DNA of 52,164 nt. It comes from an uncultured Oscillospiraceae bacterium. Its GTDB lineage: Bacteria; Bacillota; Clostridia; Oscillospirales; Ruminococcaceae. Positions 1 through 7,506 of the stretch are shown here, in pieces. The notes beneath the pieces are model-generated. The model saw only the letters and a program-made list of their open reading frames with translations, did not search any database and was not told the DNA's origin. The number at the start of each line of letters is the position of its first letter. The stretch's first letter is position 1. The position numbers and the translations under genes were made by a program. The stretch covers positions 1 to 52,164 of the forward strand of contig URGV01000012.1 in assembly GCA_900547455.1 (NCBI GenBank), read 5' to 3'.

Positions 1-2
1 TT

Positions 3-202
3 GGTGACTTTCTCATCGGGGAGAAAGTCACCCGGGTGCAGGGCGGAGCGCCTGCTCTCGAGGGGAGCAGAAACTGCCCGTCAGCAAAAAAATCCTTTCT
101 TTTGGTCCCACCTTTTCTTTGACGTTAGGAAAGAAACAACCTGTCAGCCCCAAAATCCTTTCTTTTGGTCCTACCTTTTCTTTTTGGTAAAGAAAAGGTA
201 GG
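3..202. repeat. Hairpin and tandem-repeat intergenic DNA
   Basis: Three visible structures. A perfect 12-bp inverted repeat (3-14 with 21-32) has the arm GGTGACTTTCTC. A 30-bp direct repeat occurs at 91-120 and 154-183 with one mismatch, spaced 63 bp apart. The second copy runs into a perfect 14-bp hairpin (170-183 with 189-202, loop 184-188). A TTGACA lies just after it (203-208) without a convincing -10 box. No gene is supported here; the short ORFs follow the repeat. The pyrimidine-rich hairpin resembles those at 11258-11284 and 11414-11440. Confidence 0.75.
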
Positions 203-275
203 TTGACAGATTGGGAATTTTGTGTCAAGCTAAAAAAGAAGAAGTGTGTAGGGGCAAAAGAAGGAGGAAACTTCG

Positions 276-1568
276 ATGGAACAGATACGGGAAGAAACCG
301 ACCACCGGCTGAAGCTGCGGCTGCTGTCTGCGGCGCTGATGATCTTTGTGGCGCAGCTGGACATCAACCTCATCATCAACGGATTTCGCATCTCGCTGGC
401 GATCATCTTTCTGCCGGTGTTCGCCTTTTTGTCCAAGGGCTTCCCCGTCTTTTCGGTCACCGCCATCGCCGCGCCCGGCATTTTGCTGGTGCGCTGCATC
501 GTTGAGTGGCTGCACGGGGGGGACTTTTTGCAGGCCTTTTGGTCTTACTCGCCGGAGATGATGTTCTATCTCTCCTACGGCGCGCTGTTTGCCTTTTATG
601 CGTGGCTGGTGCCAATGCAGAGGTTTTCGGTGGTGCGGCTGATCCCGCTGATCGGCATCGACATGATTTCCAACCTCTTTGAAATCTGCATCCGTCTGGG
701 CCACGACGCGTTGTCTCCGACGGTGCTGCTGCGCCTTTTGATTGTGGCGCTGGGCCGCACGGCGGTGGCGGCCATCTGCCTGGCGGCGCTGGACGCTTAC
801 GGGGTGTTTATCCTGCACCGGGACGACCGATTGCGCTACCGCAAATTGCTGCTGCTGACCTCGCAGCTGAAAAGCGAGGTAATCTGGATGAACAAAAACA
901 CCACCCGCATTGAGGAGACGATGTCGGTGTCCTACGGTTTGTACAATCAGCTCAGCGCGCTGGAGGGGGAGCAGGCACAGCAGCTTGCCCAGAAGGCGCT
1001 GACGGTAGCAAAGGACATCCATGAAATCAAGAAGGAATACTACCTGATTATGAGCGGCATCTCCTCCGCGCTGGAAACCGACCAGGAGGAAAACGGCATG
1101 TGGCTGAAAAATATCCTGCAGATTGTGCAGGACAGCATGCGCCGCGCCTTTGAGAAGGACGGAAAGAAGGTGCGGATCGACATCGCGCTGCAGAAAAATT
1201 TTTATACGGACAAGCATTACTATCTGATGTCGGTGCTGCGCAACCTCGTCAACAACGCGGCCGAAGCCGCCGGGGAGGAGCGGGCAGACGTGCTGGTGGA
1301 GCAGAAGGAGGAGAACGGCGACTGTGTGCTGCAGGTGCACGACAACTGCGGCGGTATCGCCCCGGAGTATCTGCCCACCATCTTTGAGCCGGGCTTTTCG
1401 ACCAAGATTAACTTTGAGACCGGCAAGGTCAGCCGCGGTTTGGGACTGAGCCTTGTCAAGGATATTGTGGAGGAGGAGCTGGGCGGTGTGATCTCGGTGA
1501 AGTCCCAAAACGGCTGTACCGACTTTACCATCCGCATCCCACGGGAAAATTTGGAGGTGGAACGATGA
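276..1568 (+). CDS. Sensor histidine kinase, GlnK (YcbA)-like
   Basis: Membrane sensor kinase of a two-component system, 430 aa. Residues 15-180 hold about five or six hydrophobic segments and no large extracellular domain. A dimerisation/phosphoacceptor region follows, with the likely phosphorylated His249 in IHEIKKEY, then a HATPase_c domain with an N box (LRNLVNNAAEAA), a G1 box (DNCGGI) and a G2 box (GLGLSLV). The ATG has an AAGGAGG ribosome binding site 8 nt upstream. It overlaps the next gene by 4 bp (ATGA), so the two are translationally coupled. The family assignment rests on the HEIKK phosphoacceptor context and on the YcbB-type partner. The Bacillus GlnK/GlnL pair responds to glutamine; that input is only inferred here. 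Confidence 0.85.
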   Translation: MEQIREETDHRLKLRLLSAALMIFVAQLDINLIINGFRISLAIIFLPVFAFLSKGFPVFSVTAIAAPGILLVRCIVEWLHGGDFLQAFWSYSPEMMFYLSYGALFAFYAWLVPMQRFSVVRLIPLIGIDMISNLFEICIRLGHDALSPTVLLRLLIVALGRTAVAAICLAALDAYGVFILHRDDRLRYRKLLLLTSQLKSEVIWMNKNTTRIEETMSVSYGLYNQLSALEGEQAQQLAQKALTVAKDIHEIKKEYYLIMSGISSALETDQEENGMWLKNILQIVQDSMRRAFEKDGKKVRIDIALQKNFYTDKHYYLMSVLRNLVNNAAEAAGEERADVLVEQKEENGDCVLQVHDNCGGIAPEYLPTIFEPGFSTKINFETGKVSRGLGLSLVKDIVEEELGGVISVKSQNGCTDFTIRIPRENLEVER

Positions 1569-2440
1569 AATTTTATCTGATTGACGACGACGCGAATGTC
1601 TGCAATATCCTGAAAATTATCATCCAGCAGAAAAAACTGGGCGAGGTGTGCGGCATGGCCGGGAACGGGATGGACGCGCTGGAGGACCTCAAGTTCATCC
1701 AGCCGGACATCGTGATTGTCGACCTGCTGATGCCGGTGATGGACGGCATCCACTTTGTGCGCAAGGCAAAGGAGCTCTACCCCGACATCACCTATGTCAT
1801 GCTCTCCCAGGTCAGCAGCAAGGAGATGGTGGCGCAGGCGTACGAGTGCGGGGTCACCTTCTTTTTGCAGAAGCCGGTCAACGGCGTGGAGGTGGTGCGG
1901 GTGCTGGGCAATGTGGCTGACTCTATCCAGATGAAGCGCACCTTCCAGCAGATGCAGTCGCTGTTTATGAAGGGCTCTCCCGCCGAGGGCGAAGGGGTGG
2001 TGCTGCCTCAGCTGAACCTGCCCAGCGAGCAGCAGGAGGAAAAACCGCACATCAAGCGGGTGCGCGCCGTGCTGCAGAAGCTGGGCATCATCGGCGAAAA
2101 CGGCGCGTCGGACATCATCACTCTGGTCGACTATATGATTGGGCAGGGGCCGGAGACGGGCAAGTTCACCGTCTCGGAGCTGTGCAGCCGCTTCAGCCCC
2201 AACAACGCCAAGTCGATGGAGCAGCGCATCCGCCGCGCGGTCAATGCAGGATTGACCAACCTTGCCAATATGGGCCTGGAGGACTACTCCAACGACACCT
2301 TCCAGGATCTGGCCGGGTCGCTGTACAGCTTTGAGCAGATCCGCCGGGAGATGGACTTTATCCGCGGCAAATCGGAGGTGCACGGCAAGGTGTCGCTCAA
2401 GAGCTTTTTGAATTCGCTGATTTTTTACTGCGCCAATTAA
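1565..2440 (+). CDS. Response regulator with YcbB output domain, GlnL-like
   Basis: DNA-binding partner of the upstream kinase, 291 aa. Residues 1-120 form a receiver domain with the acidic pair at DDD(7-9), phosphoacceptor Asp53 in IVDLLMPVMDG, and a Lys in FFLQKPVNG. Residues about 165-290 match the YcbB output domain of GlnL, including QRIRRAVNAGLTNLANMG, the LEDYSNDTF segment and a terminal KSFLNSLIF. YcbB-domain regulators in Bacillus activate glutaminase and glutamine-transport genes. The nearest downstream gene here is a PfoR-type membrane protein instead, so the regulon is uncertain. The unit closes with a perfect terminator hairpin. Confidence 0.88.
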   Translation: MKFYLIDDDANVCNILKIIIQQKKLGEVCGMAGNGMDALEDLKFIQPDIVIVDLLMPVMDGIHFVRKAKELYPDITYVMLSQVSSKEMVAQAYECGVTFFLQKPVNGVEVVRVLGNVADSIQMKRTFQQMQSLFMKGSPAEGEGVVLPQLNLPSEQQEEKPHIKRVRAVLQKLGIIGENGASDIITLVDYMIGQGPETGKFTVSELCSRFSPNNAKSMEQRIRRAVNAGLTNLANMGLEDYSNDTFQDLAGSLYSFEQIRREMDFIRGKSEVHGKVSLKSFLNSLIFYCAN

Positions 2441-2462
2441 GGAGCGGCGTTTTCATCCAATC

Positions 2463-2502
2463 AAAACGAGCGGGGAGACCGGGAGGTCTCCCCGCTCGTT
2501 TT
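2463..2502 (+). terminator. Intrinsic terminator after the two-component operon
   Basis: A perfect 18-bp stem (2463-2480 with 2485-2502) has a GGGA loop and ends in TTTT. It lies 22 nt after the regulator stop codon. A second perfect 9-bp hairpin (2499-2507 with 2511-2519) overlaps its 3' tail. Confidence 0.9.
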
Positions 2503-2898
2503 GTCCCTCAGGGACAAAAGCGGGTGCGCAACGGGCGCAGAGAGGGTGGGATTTTGTAAGGAAATGGTAGCTGTTCCATGAAGTACAGGTAAAATAGAAT
2601 TTTGAAATGTATAGAAATGTGCAATAAATTTATGCATATCGCCAAAGACAATGTTTGGCGAGGACAAGAAAAGGGGGAATTTTGTTGTGGGATGCGCTGA
2701 ATAATGTGCGATACAACTAAACAACATCAACAAAGTTGCTTTTCTGCGATTTTTTGACAAAAAAATTCCTGTAACTTTTTGTAGCTTTGCAAACCTTTCC
2801 CCTATAATCTAGGTATCGTCAATCGCACAGGCGTCCCGGTTAAAAAGCGAGCAGATGGGGACGCTAAAGGTAAGATTTTAGATGGAGGTTTTTGCACT
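2503..2898 (+). other. Long AT-rich intergenic region upstream of pfoR
   Basis: No gene is supported in these 396 bases. Visible elements are an operator-like inverted repeat CGCCAAA-N7-TTTGGCG (2640-2660), a TTGACA at 2754-2759 that is too far from any -10 to pair with it, a -10 box TATAAT (2803-2808), and an inverted repeat GCGTCCC (2831-2837) with GGGACGC (2858-2864) in the presumed 5' leader. The length and the repeats suggest regulated expression of pfoR. Confidence 0.5.
2779..2808 (+). promoter_or_regulatory. Candidate pfoR promoter
   Basis: The -10 TATAAT (2803-2808) is a consensus match. The best -35 at 18-bp spacing is TTGTAG (2779-2784). The predicted leader is about 83 nt. Confidence 0.45.
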
Positions 2899-3954
2899 AT
2901 GATGACAATTGTTTCTGGAGTCGGTTTTCTGCTCCTCACATTGGCGGTCTTCTCCCTGTTCAGCTTAAAATTCCCAAAGGGCAGCGAGGCGATGTCCGGT
3001 ATGGCCAACGCCGCGGTTGCTTCCTTCCTGATAGAAGCTGTTCATAAATATATCACCGGTGACCTGCTGGGTATCGCTTTCCTGGCAGAGGTCGGTTCCA
3101 CCGCAGGCAGCCTGGGCGGCGTGGCAGCGGGCGTCATGGTTCCGATCTGCATGGGCGCAAACCCTGTCTTCGCGGTTGTAGCAGGTCTGGCCTGCGGCGG
3201 CTACGGCATCCTGCCGGGCTTCATCGCCGGCTACATCGTTGGCCTGATCGCTCCTTACATTGAAAAATACCTGCCGACCGGCCTTGACCTGATTGCCGGC
3301 GCGCTGATCATCGCACCTGTTTCCCGCCTGATTGCCTTCGCGGTAGACCCGGCGGTCAACTCGGTACTGGGTGTCATCGGCGGCACCATCACCGCAGCTG
3401 CAGAGCAGTCCCCGCTGGTTATGGGCTTCCTGCTGGGCGGCATCATGAAGATGATCTGCACCTCTCCGCTGAGCTCGATGGCGCTGACCGCCATGCTGGG
3501 CCTCACCGGTCTGCCGATGGGTATTGCGGCGATTGCCTGCTTTGGCGGTTCCTTCACCAACGGCATGGTCTTCCACAAGATGCACTACGGCAACAAGAGC
3601 AACATTATTGCGGTTATGCTGGAGCCTCTGACCCAGGCGCACATCGTCACCGCGCACCCAATCCCGATCTTTGTTTCCAACTTCTTTGGCGGCGGCCTGG
3701 CCGGCCTTGCCGCGGCGGCCCTGGGTATTGTCAACAACGCGCCTGGCACCGCTTCCCCAATCCCTGGCATGATCGCGCCGTTCGGCTTTAACCCGGCGGG
3801 CAAGGTTGTGCTGGCCCTGGCCCTGGCGGCCCTGGGCGGTGCGCTGGCCGGTTATGTCGGCGGCACCGTGTTCAGCCGTCTGGAAAGCCGCAAGAAAGCA
3901 CCGGCTGCTTACGCAGACCCGCTTGCGGATGATGAAGAAATCCTGGATGCATAA
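2899..3954 (+). CDS. PfoR-type PTS_EIIC_2 family membrane protein
   Basis: Polytopic membrane protein, 351 aa, with about nine or ten hydrophobic segments rich in Gly and Ala. It resembles the COG3641 group that includes Clostridium perfringens PfoR, described as a toxin regulator and related to the IIC subunits of phosphotransferase sugar transporters. No IIA, IIB or HPr gene is nearby, so sugar phosphorylation is unsupported. A TGGAGG ribosome binding site sits 10 nt before the first of two adjacent ATGs (2899 and 2902). The C-terminal 25 residues are hydrophilic and acidic. Its position after a GlnK/GlnL-like system makes it a plausible target of that system. Substrate unknown. Confidence 0.8.
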   Translation: MMTIVSGVGFLLLTLAVFSLFSLKFPKGSEAMSGMANAAVASFLIEAVHKYITGDLLGIAFLAEVGSTAGSLGGVAAGVMVPICMGANPVFAVVAGLACGGYGILPGFIAGYIVGLIAPYIEKYLPTGLDLIAGALIIAPVSRLIAFAVDPAVNSVLGVIGGTITAAAEQSPLVMGFLLGGIMKMICTSPLSSMALTAMLGLTGLPMGIAAIACFGGSFTNGMVFHKMHYGNKSNIIAVMLEPLTQAHIVTAHPIPIFVSNFFGGGLAGLAAAALGIVNNAPGTASPIPGMIAPFGFNPAGKVVLALALAALGGALAGYVGGTVFSRLESRKKAPAAYADPLADDEEILDA

Positions 3955-3990
3955 AAGCATTTTCCCTAAATTCTCATAAAGTACAAGACG

Positions 3991-4030
3991 AAAGCAGAGG
4001 AGCGAGCCAAACGGCCCGCTCCTCTGCTTT
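3991..4030 (+). terminator. Intrinsic terminator of pfoR
   Basis: A perfect 14-bp stem (3991-4004 with 4017-4030) is followed by TT. It lies 36 nt after the stop codon. Confidence 0.85.
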
Positions 4031-4037
4031 TTGCGGC

Positions 4038-4065
4038 AAAAAAATCCCCGGACAAAACCGGGGAT
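4038..4065 (-). terminator. Intrinsic terminator of the ogg-GH18-marR unit
   Basis: On the minus strand an 8-bp stem (ATCCCCGG, loop TTTTGT) is followed by seven T residues (4044-4038). It faces the pfoR terminator across a convergent junction. Confidence 0.85.
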
Positions 4066-4114
4066 ACAAAATAATGGGGATACTTTCGGCAAAAAAGGGA
4101 AAGGAACCTTCTGG

Positions 4115-4681
4115 TTAGTCCTCCGGGATGATTCCCTCGACGCCGTATTTTAAGAACAGGTCGCAGTAGGCGTCCATGACCTTGTAAAACGCGTCCACTT
4201 CCTCCATCGAGCAGCTCTGCAGCAGGCGCTGCATCGAGATGCTGACATTGAGTGCGTCAAAACGCTTGTGCGCGTAGCTGAAGGCTTTGCCTTTTTCGGT
4301 GGTGTACAGCAGGACGCGCTTGGCGTTTTGCGGGGAACGGGTGCGGATGATAAATCCTTTTTCTTCCAGCTTTTTTAAAATCTGGGAGATAAAGCCGTTG
4401 GTGCGGGACCAGTAGGCGGCCAGCTCCGAGGGGGCGGCGCCGGGGTGCTCGTCGATGTAGGAGGTGACATGGGCCTCCATCGAGGTGACCAGCTCCCCCG
4501 TCCCATAGTCGCGCGGCTGGAAAATGTAGTCCTTATAGATCATGACAAATTTGTAGAGCAGGTCGGATTTTTGGAACAGGTGGCTGAGGATGTGGTCAAC
4601 CGAGACGTTTTCCTTCGACGGGGCGTCCGGGGAAGGAAGCGCCTCCTTTGTGCCTTCATCCGGCTGGTGAATCTCACTCAT
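4115..4681 (-). CDS. MarR family transcriptional regulator
   Basis: Winged-helix DNA-binding protein, 188 aa. The core about residues 70-165 shows helices ending in PSELAAYWSRTNGFISQILKKLEEKGFIIRT, followed by a wing with a charged turn (SPQNAKRVLLYTTEKG), as in MarR. The start at 4681 is chosen over an upstream ATG at 4765 because AAAGGAG lies 11 nt before it and the extended version would overlap the preceding gene. A promoter and a palindrome lie just upstream, suggesting autoregulation. The N-terminal 45 residues are polar, without clear homology. Ligand unknown. Confidence 0.85.
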   Translation of the reverse strand: MSEIHQPDEGTKEALPSPDAPSKENVSVDHILSHLFQKSDLLYKFVMIYKDYIFQPRDYGTGELVTSMEAHVTSYIDEHPGAAPSELAAYWSRTNGFISQILKKLEEKGFIIRTRSPQNAKRVLLYTTEKGKAFSYAHKRFDALNVSISMQRLLQSCSMEEVDAFYKVMDAYCDLFLKYGVEGIIPED

Positions 4682-4722
4682 ATATAGAAAATCTCCTTTG
4701 TGCTGATGACTGAATGACTCGC

Positions 4723-4765
4723 GGATAATTATATCCATCATACCCAAAAGAAAGCGGGGAGTCAA
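4723..4765 (-). promoter_or_regulatory. marR promoter with palindromic operator
   Basis: Minus-strand -35 TTGACT (4765-4760) and -10 TATGAT (4742-4737) are spaced 17 bp, and the -35 overlaps the stop codon of the GH18 gene. Next to the -10 is the palindrome GGATAATTATATCC (4723-4736), a plausible site for the MarR protein itself. Confidence 0.6.
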
Positions 4766-5847
4766 GCGTTTTCCGCCATGTTAGCGCAGGCTAAAATCAG
4801 CGCATCCTGATCGTTTCGGTCGCACAGCAGCTGGTAGACCATCACGCCGCTGAGGTTTTGCTCCAGTGCGTACTGGGTTTTCTGCGCGGCGGTGGCGGCA
4901 CTGTTGAAGGAAATGTCCCCCGCCAGATCCGGGTTTTCCCCGGAAATACTTTCGGGGTCGATGTCTTTATAAAAGACCCACTGTGCCGAGCCGTCCAGCG
5001 GGCGGCCGTAGGCGGGGATGCCCAGCACCAGCTGCTGCGGACTGGCCCCCAGCGCGGTGAAGTAGGCGACTGCGTCCTCAGCGGCCTGCATGGTGCTGTG
5101 AAAGCCCTCGCTGTCAAACTGGTCATAGGCCATCACGTGGATGCGGTCGAGGGCAGCAATGGCTTCCTCGGACAGGGCAATCTCCTCCGGGTAGAGCGCA
5201 AGCGACAGGGCGACCGGCTCGCTGTTCCGGGAGAGGGTGTCCTTCAGGGCGATGAGAAAGGTGGAAAAGTCCTCCCACTCGTCGTCGAGCGGGAACTCCC
5301 AGTCGATGTCGATGCCGGCAAGGCCGTACTGTTCGGCAAAGGCGGCGATTTCCTGCGCCAGCGCCTGGCGCTCCTGCGGAGAGTCGATGCTCTGCCCCGC
5401 TGTCCCCTCCCGGATGAGGGCGCCCTGCGGGTTGACGGTGCACCACAGCGCGGTTTTGCCCTGCAGCGTTTCGATGGCGTCCAACAGCTCGTCCGAGAGG
5501 GAGAGCGCACCGTTTTCGTCCCAGTAGGCGCCGGTGTTGAGCACCAGATAATCCAGTGCGGCGATGCTGCCGGCGTACTCTTCTGCAACCGCCGCGGCCC
5601 CCTGGGTCATCGAGCTGACCGGAAGATAGGCACAGAGCGTGAAGGAAGCCTCCTGAGCAGGCGCAGGATCGGTTTTAGGAGCGGAGACGTCATCTTTCTC
5701 CTCCGATTCGGAAGGGGCGTCAGAAGCGGTTTCAGAAGGGCTGGAGAAGCTCTGCTCCTGTGCAGCCGGAGCAGGAGTGCTATGTGCGCAGCTGCAAAAA
5801 AGCAGTGTAAGGCTCAGCAGCAGGCCGGTGAGACGGAGCAGCTTCAT
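4762..5847 (-). CDS. GH18 (chitinase-like) lipoprotein
   Basis: Secreted, membrane-anchored glycoside hydrolase family 18 protein, 361 aa. An N-terminal signal is followed by the lipobox-like LFCSC (Cys20), then an acidic Ser/Pro linker to about residue 65, then the catalytic barrel. The GH18 signature appears as GIDIDWEF with Asp180, Asp182 and catalytic Glu184. It resembles the YaaH/SleL and YdhD subgroup that acts on peptidoglycan or spore cortex more than true chitinases. That is inference: no LysM domain is present. The ATG overlaps the end of ogg by 4 bp (ATGA), so it is coupled to a DNA repair gene. Confidence 0.82.
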   Translation of the reverse strand: MKLLRLTGLLLSLTLLFCSCAHSTPAPAAQEQSFSSPSETASDAPSESEEKDDVSAPKTDPAPAQEASFTLCAYLPVSSMTQGAAAVAEEYAGSIAALDYLVLNTGAYWDENGALSLSDELLDAIETLQGKTALWCTVNPQGALIREGTAGQSIDSPQERQALAQEIAAFAEQYGLAGIDIDWEFPLDDEWEDFSTFLIALKDTLSRNSEPVALSLALYPEEIALSEEAIAALDRIHVMAYDQFDSEGFHSTMQAAEDAVAYFTALGASPQQLVLGIPAYGRPLDGSAQWVFYKDIDPESISGENPDLAGDISFNSAATAAQKTQYALEQNLSGVMVYQLLCDRNDQDALILACANMAENA

Positions 5848-6707
5848 GCGGACACCTCCTCGGGGTCAAATGCCTGCGGGCAGGTGCGCGCGTAGTGGAA
5901 CAGGTACTGCTGGGCGATGCCGGCAAAGTCCCGGGCACAGTCCGGCAGGCCGTTGGGGTAGAGAACGGCAAAAACGCGCTTCATCCAGACGTCCACCGGG
6001 CAGCATTCCAGCCGGTGAAAGCCGAACAGCAGCACGCAGTCGGCGACCTTGGGCCCGACGCCGCAGATCTGCATCAGTTCCCGGCGGGCCTCCTCCAGCG
6101 GCATCGAGGGGATGGCGTCCAGCCGCACTTGGCCGAAGCAGACCTTCTGCGCGGCGTCGATCAGGTACCGGGCACGAAACCCGCAGCGCAGCGGCGCCAG
6201 CTGTTCGGCGGTGGCGGCGGCTAATGCTTCCGGAGTGGGGAAGGAGAAGAAGCCGCTGTCGCCGATGGGCTGCCCAAGCAGGCGGCACAGCCGCTCGATG
6301 ATGCCCTTGATTCGCTTGATGTTGTTGTTCTGGCTGATAATAAAGCTGCACAGCGTCTCCCAGCCGTCCTGACGCAGGATACGGATGCCCGGCGCAAACT
6401 GGATGGCCCGCCGCAAAGTCTCGTTCTGGGCCAGCACAGCCTTGATAGCGGCGTAGTCGGTGTCCAGGTCAAAGTAGGGCTGCCAGAAGCGGCGGAAGGT
6501 TTCGGCGTCGGTGCGGTAAAACAGCAGGGTGTCCGGCTGCGGCTGGGAGACAGTTAGAGCGTGTCCGCCGGCCCAGCCCTGCCAGCAGCCGTCCGGCAGC
6601 TGGAAAAAGGTGAAGCACTGCCCGCAGTCCAAAATCTGCGGCAGCGAAAAATCCTGCACGCCCTGAACAAGGGTTCCGTGCGGATGAGAAATGCTTTTCA
6701 GGTGCAA
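5844..6707 (-). CDS. ogg: 8-oxoguanine DNA glycosylase/AP lyase
   Basis: Base-excision repair enzyme of the OGG1 type in the HhH-GPD superfamily, 287 aa. An N-terminal OGG domain (about 1-95) precedes the helix-hairpin-helix. Seen are SQNNNIKRIKGIIERL, the catalytic Lys220 in GVGPKVADC, and Asp239 in PVDVW, matching Lys249 and Asp268 of human OGG1. The start is taken as TTG at 6707, because AAAGGAGG sits exactly 8 nt upstream. The ATG at 6818 lies upstream of the predicted promoter and adds 37 residues that do not look like the family. A GC-rich hairpin lies immediately 5' of the ribosome binding site. Confidence 0.88.
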   Translation of the reverse strand: MHLKSISHPHGTLVQGVQDFSLPQILDCGQCFTFFQLPDGCWQGWAGGHALTVSQPQPDTLLFYRTDAETFRRFWQPYFDLDTDYAAIKAVLAQNETLRRAIQFAPGIRILRQDGWETLCSFIISQNNNIKRIKGIIERLCRLLGQPIGDSGFFSFPTPEALAAATAEQLAPLRCGFRARYLIDAAQKVCFGQVRLDAIPSMPLEEARRELMQICGVGPKVADCVLLFGFHRLECCPVDVWMKRVFAVLYPNGLPDCARDFAGIAQQYLFHYARTCPQAFDPEEVSA

Positions 6708-6724
6708 TCGGTTGACCTCCTTTG

Positions 6725-6787
6725 TGCTGCCGCAAGCGGCAGCAGGGATGTAAGACCAGTGTACCATCGATTTGATACAGCTGTCAA
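6725..6787 (-). promoter_or_regulatory. ogg promoter and leader hairpin
   Basis: Minus-strand -35 TTGACA (6787-6782) and -10 TACACT (6763-6758) are spaced 18 bp. The transcript would start near 6751 and run directly into a perfect 9-bp hairpin (6744-6736 with 6733-6725) that ends one base before the AAAGGAGG site. Confidence 0.65.
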
Positions 6788-6886
6788 TGATGAAAAACGG
6801 ATGAAAATTTGCGGTCAATGAGGATAGAAAATTGCTAAATTTTGAATTTTTTTTTGGTAAATTTAGAACAAGTTTTCAAAAGGGCA

Positions 6887-6959
6887 TTGACAATATGTTC
6901 TACGTCGGTAATAATTATAAATGTGGATGAATCATAAATTAGTCCGCCGCTAGGCGGAC
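6887..6959 (+). promoter_or_regulatory. Candidate blaI-like promoter and leader hairpin
   Basis: A TTGACA (6887-6892) is followed 16 bp later by TAATAA (6909-6914). Downstream, GTCCGCC (6942-6948) pairs with GGCGGAC (6953-6959) across a 4-nt loop, just before a weak ribosome binding site. Confidence 0.45.
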
Positions 6960-6975
6960 GGAAGCGGGTGAACAT

Positions 6976-7362
6976 ATGTTTGACAAAATGAGAAGGTTGC
7001 CGGATGCAGAACTGGAAGTTATGAAGGCAATCTGGGACAACACACCACCGATGTCGACCAACGATGTAATGAAGGTCGTCAGCCAGGAGAAGAACTGGAA
7101 TATTTCCACCCTGCTGACCCTGCTGTCCCGTCTGATCGACAGAGGCTTCCTCACCTCGGAAAAACGTGGTAGGGAAAGAATCTATTATCCACAGGTAGAG
7201 CGCGAAGAGTACATGGAGTACGAGACCAAGAATTTCCTCAAGAAGCTGCACAAAAACTCCTTCATGAGCCTGGTCAACACCCTGTACGACAACAACGACC
7301 TGACCGAACAGGATATCGACGAGCTTTCCCATTGGCTGGAGGAAAAGAAGAGCAACCACTAA
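6976..7362 (+). CDS. BlaI/MecI/CopY family repressor
   Basis: Penicillinase-repressor family winged-helix protein, 128 aa, the usual family length. The HTH is clear: LPDAELEVMKAIWDNTPPMSTNDV, then NWNISTLLTLLSRLIDRGFLTSEKRGRERIYYP. The C-terminal half is the dimerisation region. No BlaR1/MecR1 sensor protease, beta-lactamase or copper ATPase gene lies next to it; the neighbours are a convergent gene and a divergent repair gene. It is therefore an orphan regulator here. The sequence before the ATG is GC-rich (GAAGCGGGTGAAC), giving only a weak ribosome binding site. Confidence 0.9.
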   Translation: MFDKMRRLPDAELEVMKAIWDNTPPMSTNDVMKVVSQEKNWNISTLLTLLSRLIDRGFLTSEKRGRERIYYPQVEREEYMEYETKNFLKKLHKNSFMSLVNTLYDNNDLTEQDIDELSHWLEEKKSNH

Positions 7363-7389
7363 AGGTGGGTTCTAGAAATTTCTGGAACC

Positions 7390-7420
7390 TGATGAGGTCC
7401 CTCCCCCGGGGACCTCATCA
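7390..7420 (+). repeat. Perfect 12-bp hairpin without U tract
   Basis: TGATGAGGTCCC (7390-7401) pairs with GGGACCTCATCA (7409-7420). It lies 28 nt after the blaI-like stop codon. No T run follows, so it is not a standard terminator; it could protect the 3' end of the mRNA. Confidence 0.6.
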
Positions 7421-7449
7421 AGGGAAACTTTCTGGGAACTCACACAACC

Positions 7450-7496
7450 AAAGAGCAGCGGGGCGCGCATCAGCGATGCGCGCCCCGCTGCTCTTT
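7450..7496. terminator. Bidirectional intrinsic terminator
   Basis: A perfect 22-bp stem (7450-7471 with 7475-7496), 3-nt loop, with T residues on the plus side and A residues on the other. It separates the convergent BlaI-like and ATPase-like genes. Confidence 0.9.
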
Positions 7497-7506
7497 TTCT
7501 GTGGCA

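Noticed and set aside
225..1508. A 427-aa open frame antisense to the sensor kinase
   Set aside because: It is a shadow of a well-supported coding frame and rich in His and Gln as expected for such frames.
2750..2800. GlnL-type direct repeats of the TTTTGT type near the pfoR promoter
   Set aside because: Only one TTTTGT is found at the -35 position; the second half does not match, so no regulator site can be claimed.
2821..2885. c-di-GMP-I riboswitch before pfoR
   Set aside because: CGCACAGG and GGGACGC are present, but the remainder of the aptamer (second helical arm with its tetraloop receptor) is absent and GCGTCCC pairs directly with GGGACGC.
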